Shown: in pieces, positions 34,657-44,707 of the stretch
How the letters are laid out: the number at the start of each line of letters is the position of its first letter
How positions within the stretch are numbered: position 1 is the first letter of the stretch
NCBI GenBank assembly: GCA_030272155.1
Contig: CP126207.1
Span: forward strand, 186,001 to 250,000
Length of the DNA stretch: 64,000 bases
Source of the DNA: Tetradesmus obliquus
Taxonomy: Eukaryota; Chlorophyta; Chlorophyceae; Sphaeropleales; Scenedesmaceae
Direction of reading: 5' to 3'
Notes under the pieces: generated by a model
The model's database searches: none
The model's input: the letters and a program-made list of their open reading frames with translations, nothing else
Told to the model about the DNA's origin: nothing
Translations under genes and position numbers: made by a program

Positions 34657-35035
34657 TTAAGAGACATGCAAGCAGTAAGAGCCGGTTGCTTGGTGTGCAA
34701 AGCTGCAGCACTGCATGGTAAGCTCTGATGTGTCAAGCGTAATGCCAGCCTGCTCTGCATGATGTAACCTGGCAATACAGCGCAGCCAGAGCGTAGCTTT
34801 GTACCAGGCAACAGCAGTAGTCTACCAGAGCATGCGCATGACCTACCCGCAATGCATGTCTTGGATATGCCAGTTGGGCCCCTGCCTGCTGCCTGCATCG
34901 AATGTTCCACTCACAGCACTCACCGCTCAGGAGACTTGAATTTGGCGTAGCCATGTTGCCGTGCCTGGGCCAGGCGCCCAACTTGGCGCCTTACGTGGTA
35001 GTATGTGTCCTCAATGTCATCAAAGATTGCTTGAC
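34657..35035 (-). CDS. Unidentified gene, two candidate 3' exons
   Basis: A 112-nt exon at 35035-34924 is bounded by ...cag and gtgagt and encodes a strongly protein-like segment (FDDIEDTYYHVRRQVGRLA, then AKFKSPE). It has no ATG and so would be missed by start-to-stop ORF finding. Its phase joins an exon starting at 34768 (LHHAEQAGITLDTSELTM), which runs to a stop at 34657. Another possible exon start is at 34632 (QQLGEEATRWW). I do not recognise the family and found no upstream exon. Charged, helical composition suggests a soluble protein. Confidence 0.42.
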
Positions 35036-35329
35036 CTGGCAATGCAAATCAACAGCATGCCATAATGTGTTGGGCAATCGCATATCCATGGCAGTCATGG
35101 TAAGCTGGCAGCTGGCTGCACTGCTGCGGCCATGCCTCTCATAACAGGCACGTCAGTCAGCAAGGCGTGAACACTGACGGTCAGTTTGACCAGTACCGAT
35201 GACGTGCAGCACAATCTGGCCACAGGTCAGCATAAACCCTTCCCCGAAAACACCCAGTAATCTCCCCAGTCTCCCCCAGTGTTCTACCCCACCCAGTGTT
35301 TCCCCCCGGTCTCCCCCAGTGCACCAGTG

Positions 35330-35600
35330 ACTGCAGGTGGACAGCACAGGGCGCGTGTGTATGCTGTGCCAATCACGCTGCAGGCCGTGTGTATGCCGTG
35401 CCACTTACGCTGCAGGTCATGTGTATGCTGTGCCAATCACGCTGCATCGCATGGCATGCGGCGATCCGGCAGACCCCCTACAATGAATATGTCTGGCCGG
35501 CGCAGAGCTTCAGTGGCCGGCGCGGCGCCGGTGCGCCGGCAGTTATCACAGCACAGGGCGCGTGTGTATGCCGGGCCAATCACCCTGCATGCCATTCGCT
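35330..35600. repeat. Short duplications
   Basis: Units of about 37 bp containing gtgtatgctgtgccaatcac recur near 35357, 35395, 35417 and 35575. At 35772-35874 a 41-bp word (starting catggttttgaggtctg) occurs twice, 62 bp apart. No gene is recognised in 35.04-36.9 kb. Confidence 0.7.
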
Positions 35601-36141
35601 GGGCGCAGGGCAGGGGTGTGCAGATGTGCAGGGATAGCACACAATCAGGTAGCATGACAGGATGATAACCTCCATTGAGGCTTACCAAAGTGTGGCTGGC
35701 CTGACGAAATAACGAACGGGGTTCAGCACTGCTGAACCTGCTGAATCAGCAGTTCGCATCGGAGTACTTCTCATGGTTTTGAGGTCTGTGACAGCATATC
35801 ACTGAAGTTGGAAATCTCAATGATATCTAAAGTCCATGGTTTTGAGGTCTGTGACAGCATATCACTGAAGTTGGACGAGACAGTGAAACGGCAGCAGCAT
35901 GCAACATTACAGGCACTGTCCTGAGCGGCAAACATCATGCATAAGCGGGTCAGATGATGAATGCAGCTGACCAGGAAGCATTAACTGACTGACTGGGAGG
36001 GCAGGGCTGAGGAACAACACTGTTGTATCTGAGATACAGGTGTGCTAGCAGCGTTTGCAGCTGCTGATGCGTCCTTGCTGCTGCCAGATGCGCCCACTGG
36101 CAGCGACGCAGCAGCATGGCAATATGTAGCAGCTTGACATT

Positions 36142-36208
36142 TGCCAGTAACCCAAGTAGGGCCACAGGCCCACCCAAAAAGGAGCCAGACAAGGCTCATG
36201 GCGTTTAT
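36142..36208 (+). repeat. Dispersed repeat R2, copy 2
   Basis: Direct partner of 26470-26545. Read on the minus strand, both give a short shared peptide (KRHEPCLAP), which is a by-product of the repeat and not evidence of a gene. Confidence 0.8.
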
Positions 36209-36668
36209 CAAAACCTGGCCCGTCGACTGCGCAGTTCAACCGAGCCGCCTTAGTCGTGCCGTGGTTCAAATTGACGGTCGCCCCTCGAGGGGAGCTCCCG
36301 TCATGCTTCAGAAGCATCAGTCATCCCATGACGGCAGCAGGGCCCGAGCCCTCTCCCACCTCACAGCATGATGGCGGTATGTCGCATGTTGCCACTTTGT
36401 TCGGCTACTTCCATCTGCTTCACACTCCATGTTAACAGCCTGTGCTGCGCAAATCAAAGTATAGCTGCGCTGCTGCTTCTCTCTGCTGTTGTATCCTTGG
36501 CGCAGTGACAGCTGTGTTGCACATGCGCATGCGTGTGACAGTGCAGGAGTCTGCCGCAGAATGGCATTGTAAGAAACCGTGTAAGTATGGTGTTTATCCC
36601 AAGGTTGCGTTCCTGCTGCTGTGCTTGGCTATCCTGCAGGGCTTCTGCAGCAGCTGCAACAGTGACAC

Positions 36669-36797
36669 CAAATCCTTGTGCCACCAAATCCTTGTGCCAC
36701 CAAATCCTTGTGACACCAATTCCTTGTGACAGCAAATCCTTGTGACAGCAATTCCTTGTGACAGCAAATCCTTGTGACAGCAAATCCTTGTGCCACG
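36669..36797. repeat. 16-bp tandem repeat, about eight copies
   Basis: Units of aaatccttgtgccacc and variants (gacagc, gacacc). It lies about 370 bp upstream of the start codon of the unknown secreted-protein gene. Confidence 0.9.
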
Positions 36798-37166
36798 GCC
36801 TGCCCAGTGATGCAACATATGCCGATAAGATTGCGGTTTATTTGATATTTACTAGCAATATAAGGCTGCTCGATTTGACGAGAAGTGTAGCGAAGCTGTG
36901 TCCAAAGCAGCGAGAAATGTGAGACTGTGCGTCATGCGTCAGCCTGTTACGCCTAAGCGGGACCAGGAAGGTCCCTCGCAGGCTGCTTCAAAGCAATACG
37001 GTCCATCGCTACGTGACTCCAGTTATGACCTAAAAACATTTTAATAATCGTATTCGACGCGGATGCAAAGGACAGCTCAGGCAATCGCCTGTCGCCATCA
37101 AGTTGCTGCTCTTCACGCTGAGATCGTCACACCACAGCCTCAGAGTACAAAAAACGACACGTCGCC

Positions 37167-39594
37167 ATGAAGATTTGGATTATCTGTGGCTTGCTTTGGC
37201 TAGCTGGTGGTGAGTCCTGATGGGAGTTTCGGTATGCGCTACTTCTCCATGCAAGCCTACTTGCGCAGCCTTCATCGTTCAAACCAACTTAATGTTTGAC
37301 CCGTAAGTTTGACCGAATCGCCTGGCCAGCGAGCAACAGCACAGCGGTCATACCTGCAGATGAGCAGCAGTCAGGTTCCTGCTCCGTGGTGCGTACTCGC
37401 TACGCTTCTGATACCCTTACCAAACGATTGATTTGTCGCATTTATTCAATTCTTGCAGGAGCTGGGGCGGTTCGGGAGCTGTCATCAGGCGGGGTGCGGG
37501 GGCTTTTCAGCAGTGCTACTGCTGTCAGCGCGCCAGCAGCAGGCAAAGGCCAAGTGCTGTCTCAGCCAAAAAAGGCGAAGCAAGCAGTGCTTGGAGAGGT
37601 TGCAGATGCAGCAGCAGCAGGAGAGGCACCGCACTGGCACAACACGAAGCCATCAGGTAGGGACTCAACCTATCTGAGTTGCATGCTTGGTTGTGGCGGT
37701 TCCTGGTGACGTGTCAAACTTGACTTTCAGCTTGGCAGCAGCAATGTTAGTCCGCACTTTGCTGATTGCCTTAGCTGCTGCTGCCGTTGCTGCTGCTGCC
37801 GCCAAACCACCCCACCATTGCAGACGCCTGCACGCCCTTCGACGTCTCGCGCTACGGCCACAAGTCCGTGGATCAGTTCTGCGCGAAACTCAACTCGCTC
37901 AGCGACGCTCAACTCAAAGAACTGCATGCCAATGCGCCTCTGCCCAGCGGCAGCGGCGGCTTCCCGCTGCGCGGCTGCAGCCACCGCTGCATTGCGGGCA
38001 GCAGCTTTGCGGCGATCGTGGCCAAAGATCCAGATAACAACCTGGGCTGGGGCGGCAAGTGGTGAGCGCAAGTACAGCACATTTGTGTTTTTGTCAAGTC
38101 ACTTTTTCCCTCCTAGAGCTGGCTGGGCAGCAGCAGAGGCAGCAGCAGCGGCGGCAGCAGCAGCAGCAGCGGGGGATTTTGGTTGCATCGCTGGCAGCAG
38201 CTTAGCGGCGGTCGTGGCAAAGGATCCAGATAACAACCTGGGCTGGGGCGGCAAGTGGTGAGCGCAAGTACAGCACAATTGTGGATTTGTGAAGTCACTT
38301 TTTCCCTCCTAGAGCTGGCTGGGCAGCAGCAATGGCGGCAGCGGCAGCAGCGGCAGCAACAGCAGCGGCAGCAATGGCAGCAGCAGCGGCGGGGAAGTCC
38401 GGTTGCATCGCTGGCAGCAGCTTTGCGGCGGTCGTGGCGAAGGATCCGGACAACAACCTGGGCTGGGGCGGCAAGTGGTGAGCGCAAGTACGGCACATTG
38501 GTGTGTTTGAATGTGGTTTTTATCCCTCCTAGACCTGGTTGGGCAGCAGCAGAGGCAGCAGCAACGCAGCGGCAGCAATGGCAGCAGCAGCAGCGAGGGA
38601 GTCCGGTTGCATCGCTGGCAGCAGCTTTGCAGCGATCGTGGCGAAGGATCTGGATCTCAACCTGGGCTGGCGCGGCAAATGGTGAGCGAACCATCAGCAC
38701 GTAACACTGTTACTTTTGTGACGTCAACTTATCCTCCTGGACCTAGCTGGGCAGCGGCAATGGCGGCAGCGGTAGCAGAATAAGCAGCAGCAGCAGTGGC
38801 AGGGGCAGCAGCAACAACAGCCGCAGTTGCAGCAGCAGCAGCAGCAGCAGAGGCAGGGGCAGCAGCAACAGCAGCTGCAGCCGCAGCAGCGTTTGCAGAA
38901 GCAGCGGCAGCAGCGGCAGCAGCGTTGCAGAAGCAGCAGCAGCAGTGGCAGGGGCAGCGGCCGCTCCCATTGCTTCCGCTTCAGCTTGTACAAGCTGCTG
39001 CACACAACACATTGTCAGCCCTGGCTACGACAACACCAGCCTGCCAGCTGACACTCCTGCTGCTGATGCTGCTGCTGCTGCTGTAGTTTCAAATGGACGC
39101 TGAACCCTACAACCGGCGTGCCCACACAACTCATAAACATCTTCAGCCCGCAATATGACAACAGTAGCCTCCCTGATTCTGAAAGAGTGAAAGGCGTGCA
39201 GCAGGCGCACGCTCGTGTGTATTATGTGGAGCACAGCAGAGGTGATAACAAACCGGCCTGGCGGTTCGACCACGGCGGCGCAGGTGGGCTGCAGGGTATA
39301 GAGTTGCCTTTGTATTGAGGCTGGATACATTTTTGTGTCAGCGTGCAGCAGGCGCATGCGCGGGTACATTATGTGGAGCACAGCAGAGGCGACAACAAAC
39401 CGGCCTGGCGGTTTGACCATGGCGACGCAGGTGAGGTGCAGGGTTGCAGGGTAATTTGACTACTAGCAGGGTTTGAATGTGTGCCGCACCGCTTGTAGAT
39501 GTGGCCAGGTGCGTGCTGATACAGCCGATGAACTTCGCTGCTGCTGCTTGGTGATACGCTCTGTGCCGACCTCTGCTGCTGCTGACATCAACTG

Positions 39595-39634
<40 letters not shown>

Positions 39635-40725
39635 AGGACATCTTCGACCCTGTGCGCAAGTCCTTGCTCATCGTGCAGGGCTTCAACGACGAGATGAGAG
39701 AGGTCCGGCCAGGGTTCCTGCTGGGTGAGTGCTTCTGAGGTTTGAGGTCTTATTTTGAGTTACTAACTCATAGTTTGAGGGTTTGAGGTCAAGTCCATGC
39801 TGATCGTGCAGTGCTTCAATGACGAGATGCTTTGCACTGCTCTGCAGCTGACCTGCTTGGTGAGTACTTCTGAGGTTTAAGGTGTTATTTTGAATTATGT
39901 GAGTTACAAGGGTTTGAGGTCAAGTCCATGCTGACTGTGCAGGTCATCAACCATGAAATGAGTGAGGTGCGGGCAGGGTTCCTGCTGGGTGAGTACATCT
40001 GAGGTTTAAGGTCATTTTTTGAGTTATAAGGGTTTGGGGTCAAGTCCATGCTGATGGTGCAGGGCTTCAACGATGAAATGATTGAGGCCCGGCCAGGGTT
40101 CCAGCTGGGTGAGTGTCAATCTTGATCTGGGTTTAAGGGTTTGGGGCCTTTCATCAAGGTTCAGAGGGTGTGAGCGCAAGTCCATGCTGATGGTGCAGGG
40201 CTTCAATGACAAAATGAGAGAGGTCCGCCAGGGTTCCTGCTGGGTGAGTACTTCAATCCTTTGTCCACCATAGCTCATGGACAAGATAGGCGGGGTGCAG
40301 GGCTTTATTGATGAGGTGAGAGATGCCAAGCCAGGATTCCTGCTGGGTGAGTAATCAATGTATGCTTGTGGTTAAAGTGTTCAGCCGCATCATCAGGGTT
40401 CTTGGGTGAGAGAGGCGGTGTGCTGGGCTTCAACCGCTTCTTTGCACTGCTTGGCAGCTGACCTGCTGCTGCTGCTGCTGCAGGCCGCATCTTCACCAGC
40501 CATGCCCCAGACGCCGCTTTGGAAATGCCAATCTTCTTCGCACTGCTTGGCAGCTGACCTGCTGCTGCTGCTGCTGCTGCTGCAGGCCGCATCTTCATCA
40601 GTCATGCCCCAGACGGCGCTTTGGAGATGCCAATCTTCTTCGCACTGCTGCAGGCCTGCACAGCAGATGGCCACTTCCCTACCACGCCAGAAGCCCGCGC
40701 GCTGCCGCCCCTGGGAGGGGGCTAG
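37167..40725 (+). CDS. Secreted protein of unknown function, six exons
   Basis: Exons 37167-37209, 37459-37656, 37824-38061, 39087-39283, 39635-39724 and 40586-40725 join in phase to give 301 aa. The start was chosen because MKIWIICGLLWLAG is a signal-peptide core and its phase fits. Exon 2 is Ala/Gly/Lys-rich and phase-symmetric, so it could be skipped. The conserved-looking part begins DACTPFDVSRYG and includes LPSGSGGFPLRG, FKWTLNPTTG, RVYYVEHSRGDNKPAWRFDH, FNDEMREVRPGFLLGRIF and MPIFFALLQAC. The pattern of a basic strand, a D-E-REV-PG-LGR motif and a final FFAL resembles small beta-rich secreted or lipocalin-like plant/algal proteins of unknown function, but this is a weak recollection. 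Four cysteines could form disulfides. A candidate poly(A) signal follows at 40976. Confidence 0.68.
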
Positions 40726-40850
40726 GGTTTTGGATCAGGGCAGTTACAACAGGGTGGGTTTAGGGATGGCCCTGAACCCTGCTGCAGGCCTGCACAGCAG
40801 ACGGCCACTTTTGTACCAGGCCAGAAGCCTGCGCACTGCCACCACTGGAA
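38183..40850 (+). repeat. Exon echoes in the unknown secreted-protein gene
   Basis: The exon-3 end (AAVVAKDPDNNLGWGGKW with its donor) recurs at about 38183-38262, 38398-38481 and 38603-38684. The exon-4 end recurs at about 39342-39433. The exon-5 end (MLIVQGFNDEM-like with donor) recurs five times, at about 39785-39870, 39918-39991, 40036-40110, 40178-40246 and 40280-40349. The exon-6 start recurs at about 40484-40535, and sequence from its middle recurs past the stop at about 40780-40850. Confidence 0.85.
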
Positions 40851-40975
40851 GGGGGTCAGGGTTCAAGATATGTGTGGGCTGGGGTTGACTAAACCCTAGG
40901 GCTGCTGAATCCAATCCACTTGGGGCGGGGGGTTGGGGCCGTGCATGGATAGCAGTATGATGCGGCGCCTGTGCG

Positions 40976-40980
40976 TGTAA
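40976..40980 (+). terminator. Candidate TGTAA polyadenylation signal
   Basis: TGTAA, the usual chlorophyte poly(A) signal, lies 251 nt past the stop of the unknown secreted-protein gene, in the context gcgtgtaaggc. A pentamer alone is weak. Confidence 0.35.
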
Positions 40981-41119
40981 GGCAGTCTGTGGGGCGCTGT
41001 ACAGGCGCCTTTGCGTGAGAAGATGTTGTGATGTCTGTGCTTGCATCACAGGATGCTTCTGCACTTGCCCGTATAGGGCAGCTGTTAGTAGCCGCCTGTG
41101 CGTTTTAGCAGTGTGTCGG

Positions 41120-41285
41120 GTCTGCCTGTGTGTTTGAGGCAGTGTGTGGGGGCGCCTGTGCGTATAAGGCAGTTTGTGGCAGCGCCTGTGCATTTAAGGC
41201 AGTTTGTGGCAGCGCCTGTGCATATAAGGCAGTTTGTGGCAGCGCCTGTGCGTATAAGGCAGTTTGTGGCAGCGCCTTTGCACAA
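41120..41285 (+). repeat. 30-bp tandem repeat, about five copies
   Basis: Units contain ggcagtttgtggcagcgcc followed by tgtgcrtwtaa, at 30-bp spacing. Looser relatives extend to 40990 and 41470. No gene is recognised in 41.0-44.2 kb. Confidence 0.9.
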
Positions 41286-42064
41286 TTAACAGTACTACTG
41301 TGTACCGCTAGTAGTATGTTGGAACCTTTGTTTGTATGTGACAGATTGTTGCTGCACGTGCGCACGTGAGAGAGAGGATAGTTACATGTGGATCCTGGCA
41401 CCATGAGCCACATCAGGTTGCTGCACGTGCGCAACTAAGGCCGGCTTTGGGGCGCCTGTGCCCTTGTAGCAGTGTGTTGGGTTCGCCTGTGTGTATGAGG
41501 CAATGTGTGGGGCTGCTTTTGCACAAGGAGCTGCAGAGCTGCCTGAGTGATCACTCACTCACTCACTCACGGTTCAACCTGCAGCCGGGTAGGTTGTGTG
41601 CCTGTCACATGCCATGCTGTATGTGACGTTTGAATTCACATGTCACCTGTCACGTCACATGTCCGGTGTGCGCCACACACGTGAGCCCAACCTTGTTGGT
41701 GCGGCTGCAGCAGCGTCTCCCGTGCTTCACCATTTGCTTTGTGGGGCCATGCTCGGTGTTGCGCTGTGGTGGTGGCTGCAGCATACGGTCGCATGTGCTG
41801 CCTAAGCCTTTCCTGCAAGAGAGCGCTCTCCTACCCTTTCCTGCTAGCCCTTCCTGCAAGAGAGCCTCAACACTGCGTTGAATGGGTCCTTGGGTGTGTC
41901 TGTTGGGCTGTTGCAAGTATGCTCATGTGCTTGATTGTCGTGCACCCAAGAACTACAGGTAGCAGCTGCACTGCTGCCTTGCTCCAGTCACCTTAGCAGT
42001 GATACTACGTGGGTCCTTGGTGTGGTCCTTGGGTGTGTGTGTTGGGGTTGGCTGGCGCTGCTTG

Positions 42065-42355
42065 CAAGGGTTTAGCCCGCAGCCGCCAAGGGGTTGCTGC
42101 TGGGAGCATCAACACACATGCACTGTGTGGCTGCAGCACGTGGCTGCATGTGCTGCCTAAGCCTTGTGCACTGCGGCAGACGGGTGCACAGGTGTTGCCT
42201 CTTTACAGATGCTGTGCTCAATTGGACATTGCCATATTGATGCAGCAGAAGCAGCAACAGCGCGTCTGCAGGGTTCAGCCCGCTGCAGCCAAGGGGTTGC
42301 TGCTGGGAGCATCAACAAAGTTGCAGTGTGTGGCTGCAGCACATGGCCTTGGGCA
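42065..42355. repeat. Roughly 85-bp direct duplication
   Basis: Blocks at about 42067-42150 and 42270-42350 share aaggggttgctgctgggagc and tgtgtggctgcagcac. A separate roughly 110-bp duplication (tgcattgcagcttgagctttt ... gagcgctgacaact) is at about 43674-43785 and 43937-44040. Confidence 0.8.
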
Positions 42356-44270
42356 CTGCATAACTGGGCGTGTATGTGGCGGGTGTCTGGCACTGCTTGC
42401 AGGGTGCGAGGGACTGTGTCGGCCGCTGTCTGCAAGCGAGCACCGTTCCTTGCGCTTTGATCTCATTTGCTTGTTGCCAAGAGTCCACGACTGCTGAAAC
42501 ACTCACGACTCGCTACCATGCATGGCACCGCCACACACCACCTTGCAATGTATACAGTATGTACTTCGCAGTGTGCGTGTGGATGGTGGGTGTGTGCTTG
42601 CGCAGTGTGCGAGCATGCGTATGTGCATGCAGATAGGGTTGTGGCCCGGCATGTGGTGTGCTGCTCCCGCCTGCACTTATGCCATGTGTTGTTACCATGC
42701 ATCATTCGCCACACGGTATCACACAGCACCTTGCAACATTTTTGTGGTGTATTGCGCTCACAGGTCTTCGGCCCGCACTGATCGGTGTGCTGTTTTGTGC
42801 ATGCTTGCTCTGTGCTGAGACAGCCGCATCTCGCGCATCACACCATCATGCGGCGCTTGGCAGTTCACGATCGAGTGTTGCATGTACCATGCCTGTGGCT
42901 CACCTAATTAGGTGTGCTCACCTGATTAGGTGTGCTGTCTGATGCTGCTTTGTTGCATCGCCTGGGCGCGTTTGCTTCTACAGCTGCTGCTTGGAGCAGC
43001 AGCCATTGCTTGCGGCTGCTGTGTTTCAGCAGTGCCTGGGGGCTCAGGGCTCTGCCTGCTGGGGCAGCCGTTTCTGGCTGACGCTCTTGGTTGCTGTCAA
43101 GGGCACGCGCTGTGTGCTGCGCAGTGCTGCTGCAGCAATCATCATCTCTGAGATTGCAGATCTCTGAGATGCCAGCTGGGTTATACATTCGTCTTGGTGG
43201 CATGGGAGTTGAGGTGAGGGTTTTGTTGCGTATGACGGCGTGGTGTACCTACAGAGCAACCTCTTGCTTTGACTGCCTGCTGCTAGGGGCAGATGACTGA
43301 CAGGGGCCTTCACAGAGCCGACGTGTCACTTCTGGGGCGAGGTTTGACCAGCGTTGACCGTGACCGACCAGTCCTGCAGGGCGGTACAGGGGATATCAGG
43401 TGTTCTTGCTGAGCTGCCATTTGTCCACCTGCGCATTGCAGTTTCATATTTAGTGTGCTCTGTGTGTGTGCTGTTGCAGTGGCACTGGGTCTCTGTCTGG
43501 GTGCCTTCTCTAAGCCTCTGCAGCTACTAGTACTAGTAGTGCTGATTCGTACAGCAGCACGGCAGTGTGCTGGGTCTCTTTGTGTGGCTTGCCTCTGTGG
43601 CTCTTCAGCTAGATGTAGCGCTACAGCAGCACTGCGTCACCTGTCCCTAGGAGTATCAACAAAGCATGCATTGCCAATGCTGCATTGCAGCTTGAGCTTT
43701 TGTGTCATGAGGAGGCAGCGGGTGCTGCTTGAGTGTTAGCAGCGTGCATTTCCAAGGTGCATCTCTGGGCATTGCTGAGCGCTGACAACTAATGTGCTTA
43801 GACAGTGCTCCCTGCCCCGAGGCTCCTGGCGCTCCGAGTGGGCTGATTATGCAGGCACAGCGGTCCAGCAGCACGGGCTCATGCGATAGACGTACCAGTT
43901 GTCGCAAGGAAGGTTTACAGGGCAGCAGCAGCAGCGCATGCATTGCAGCTTGAGCTTTGGGGGCATGAGGAGGCAGCGGGTGCTGCTTGCTTGTGTTTTG
44001 CAAAGGGGCATCTCTGGGCGTTGCTGAGCGCTGACAACTTGTGTGCGCTTGCACAGTGCTGGGCACATTGCTGCTGGGCGGGTGCCTGGGTATAGGCAAG
44101 ACTCTGCTCCTAGATGGTTTGTTGACATCGCATAGTTTGCCCTGGATTACATAGTGACGACCCCTCGGTTGGGTGTGCTTTGTAGTGTCATGGTACCCAG
44201 GCTGCCGCATGGCGCATGTGGTGCTAATTGGCAATCATTTCGGTAAGAGTTGCAACAGCCACGCAGGTCC

Positions 44271-44438
44271 AACACTACAAGTATAATGCAACAGTTTGGC
44301 GGGATTAGGCCTGCAGAAAGGGATGACGCATCGTGGAGTGCAGAGCTGACAGCAACCAGCCGCTGCACGGTGCTTATAAGCGTCATCCCTTTCTGCAGGC
44401 CTAATCTCGCCAAACTGTTGCATTATACTTGTAGTGTT
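44271..44438. mobile_element. Fold-back element / long hairpin, 59-bp arms
   Basis: Arms 44271-44329 and 44380-44438 are reverse complements with one mismatch (ggcgggatta versus ggcgagatta), around a 50-nt loop. No clear target-site duplication is visible. It could be a fold-back MITE or the precursor of small RNAs, since algal miRNA hairpins can be long and near-perfect. Both arms keep partial open frames only because they mirror each other. Confidence 0.85.
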
Positions 44439-44452
44439 GCAGCATTCACTGC

Positions 44453-44484
44453 ATTCACTGCTCACTAATTAGTGAGCAGTGAAT
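44453..44484. repeat. Perfect 32-bp palindrome
   Basis: Two 16-bp halves, attcactgctcactaa and ttagtgagcagtgaat, meet with no spacer at 44468/44469, 15 bp downstream of the fold-back element. A perfect palindrome of this length is not expected by chance in 64 kb. Confidence 0.95.
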
Positions 44485-44707
44485 AGTGAAACATGGTGCT
44501 GCTGAGTTGCTCTGGGCTGTGCCGTACACCCGGTGTGCGGCACTGTTGCTAGGTAGCTTTCCAGTGTGGTACAGTGATGCATTGATGCACCATACAGGAC
44601 ATGTTCGAGCTGATTAATAGGCTGCTCCGGTAGTGTGTCGGGACGAATCTAGACAAAGCCAGGATCCCGAAGGACGCTGGTGATGCACAGCTGCGCACCT
44701 TCAAGCA

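Noticed and set aside
34520-34711. Short minus-strand frame with a hydrophobic N-terminus (LLLLACLLMCCGLCAAGS)
   Set aside because: Overlaps the better-supported exon frame, ends in low-complexity basic sequence and has no continuing exon.
37745-37823. Met-Leu-Val start with an Ala-rich signal-like stretch before exon 3 of the unknown secreted gene
   Set aside because: No donor follows it before the exon-3 acceptor, and direct read-through puts exon 3 in the wrong frame; the stretch is better explained as the acceptor's pyrimidine tract.
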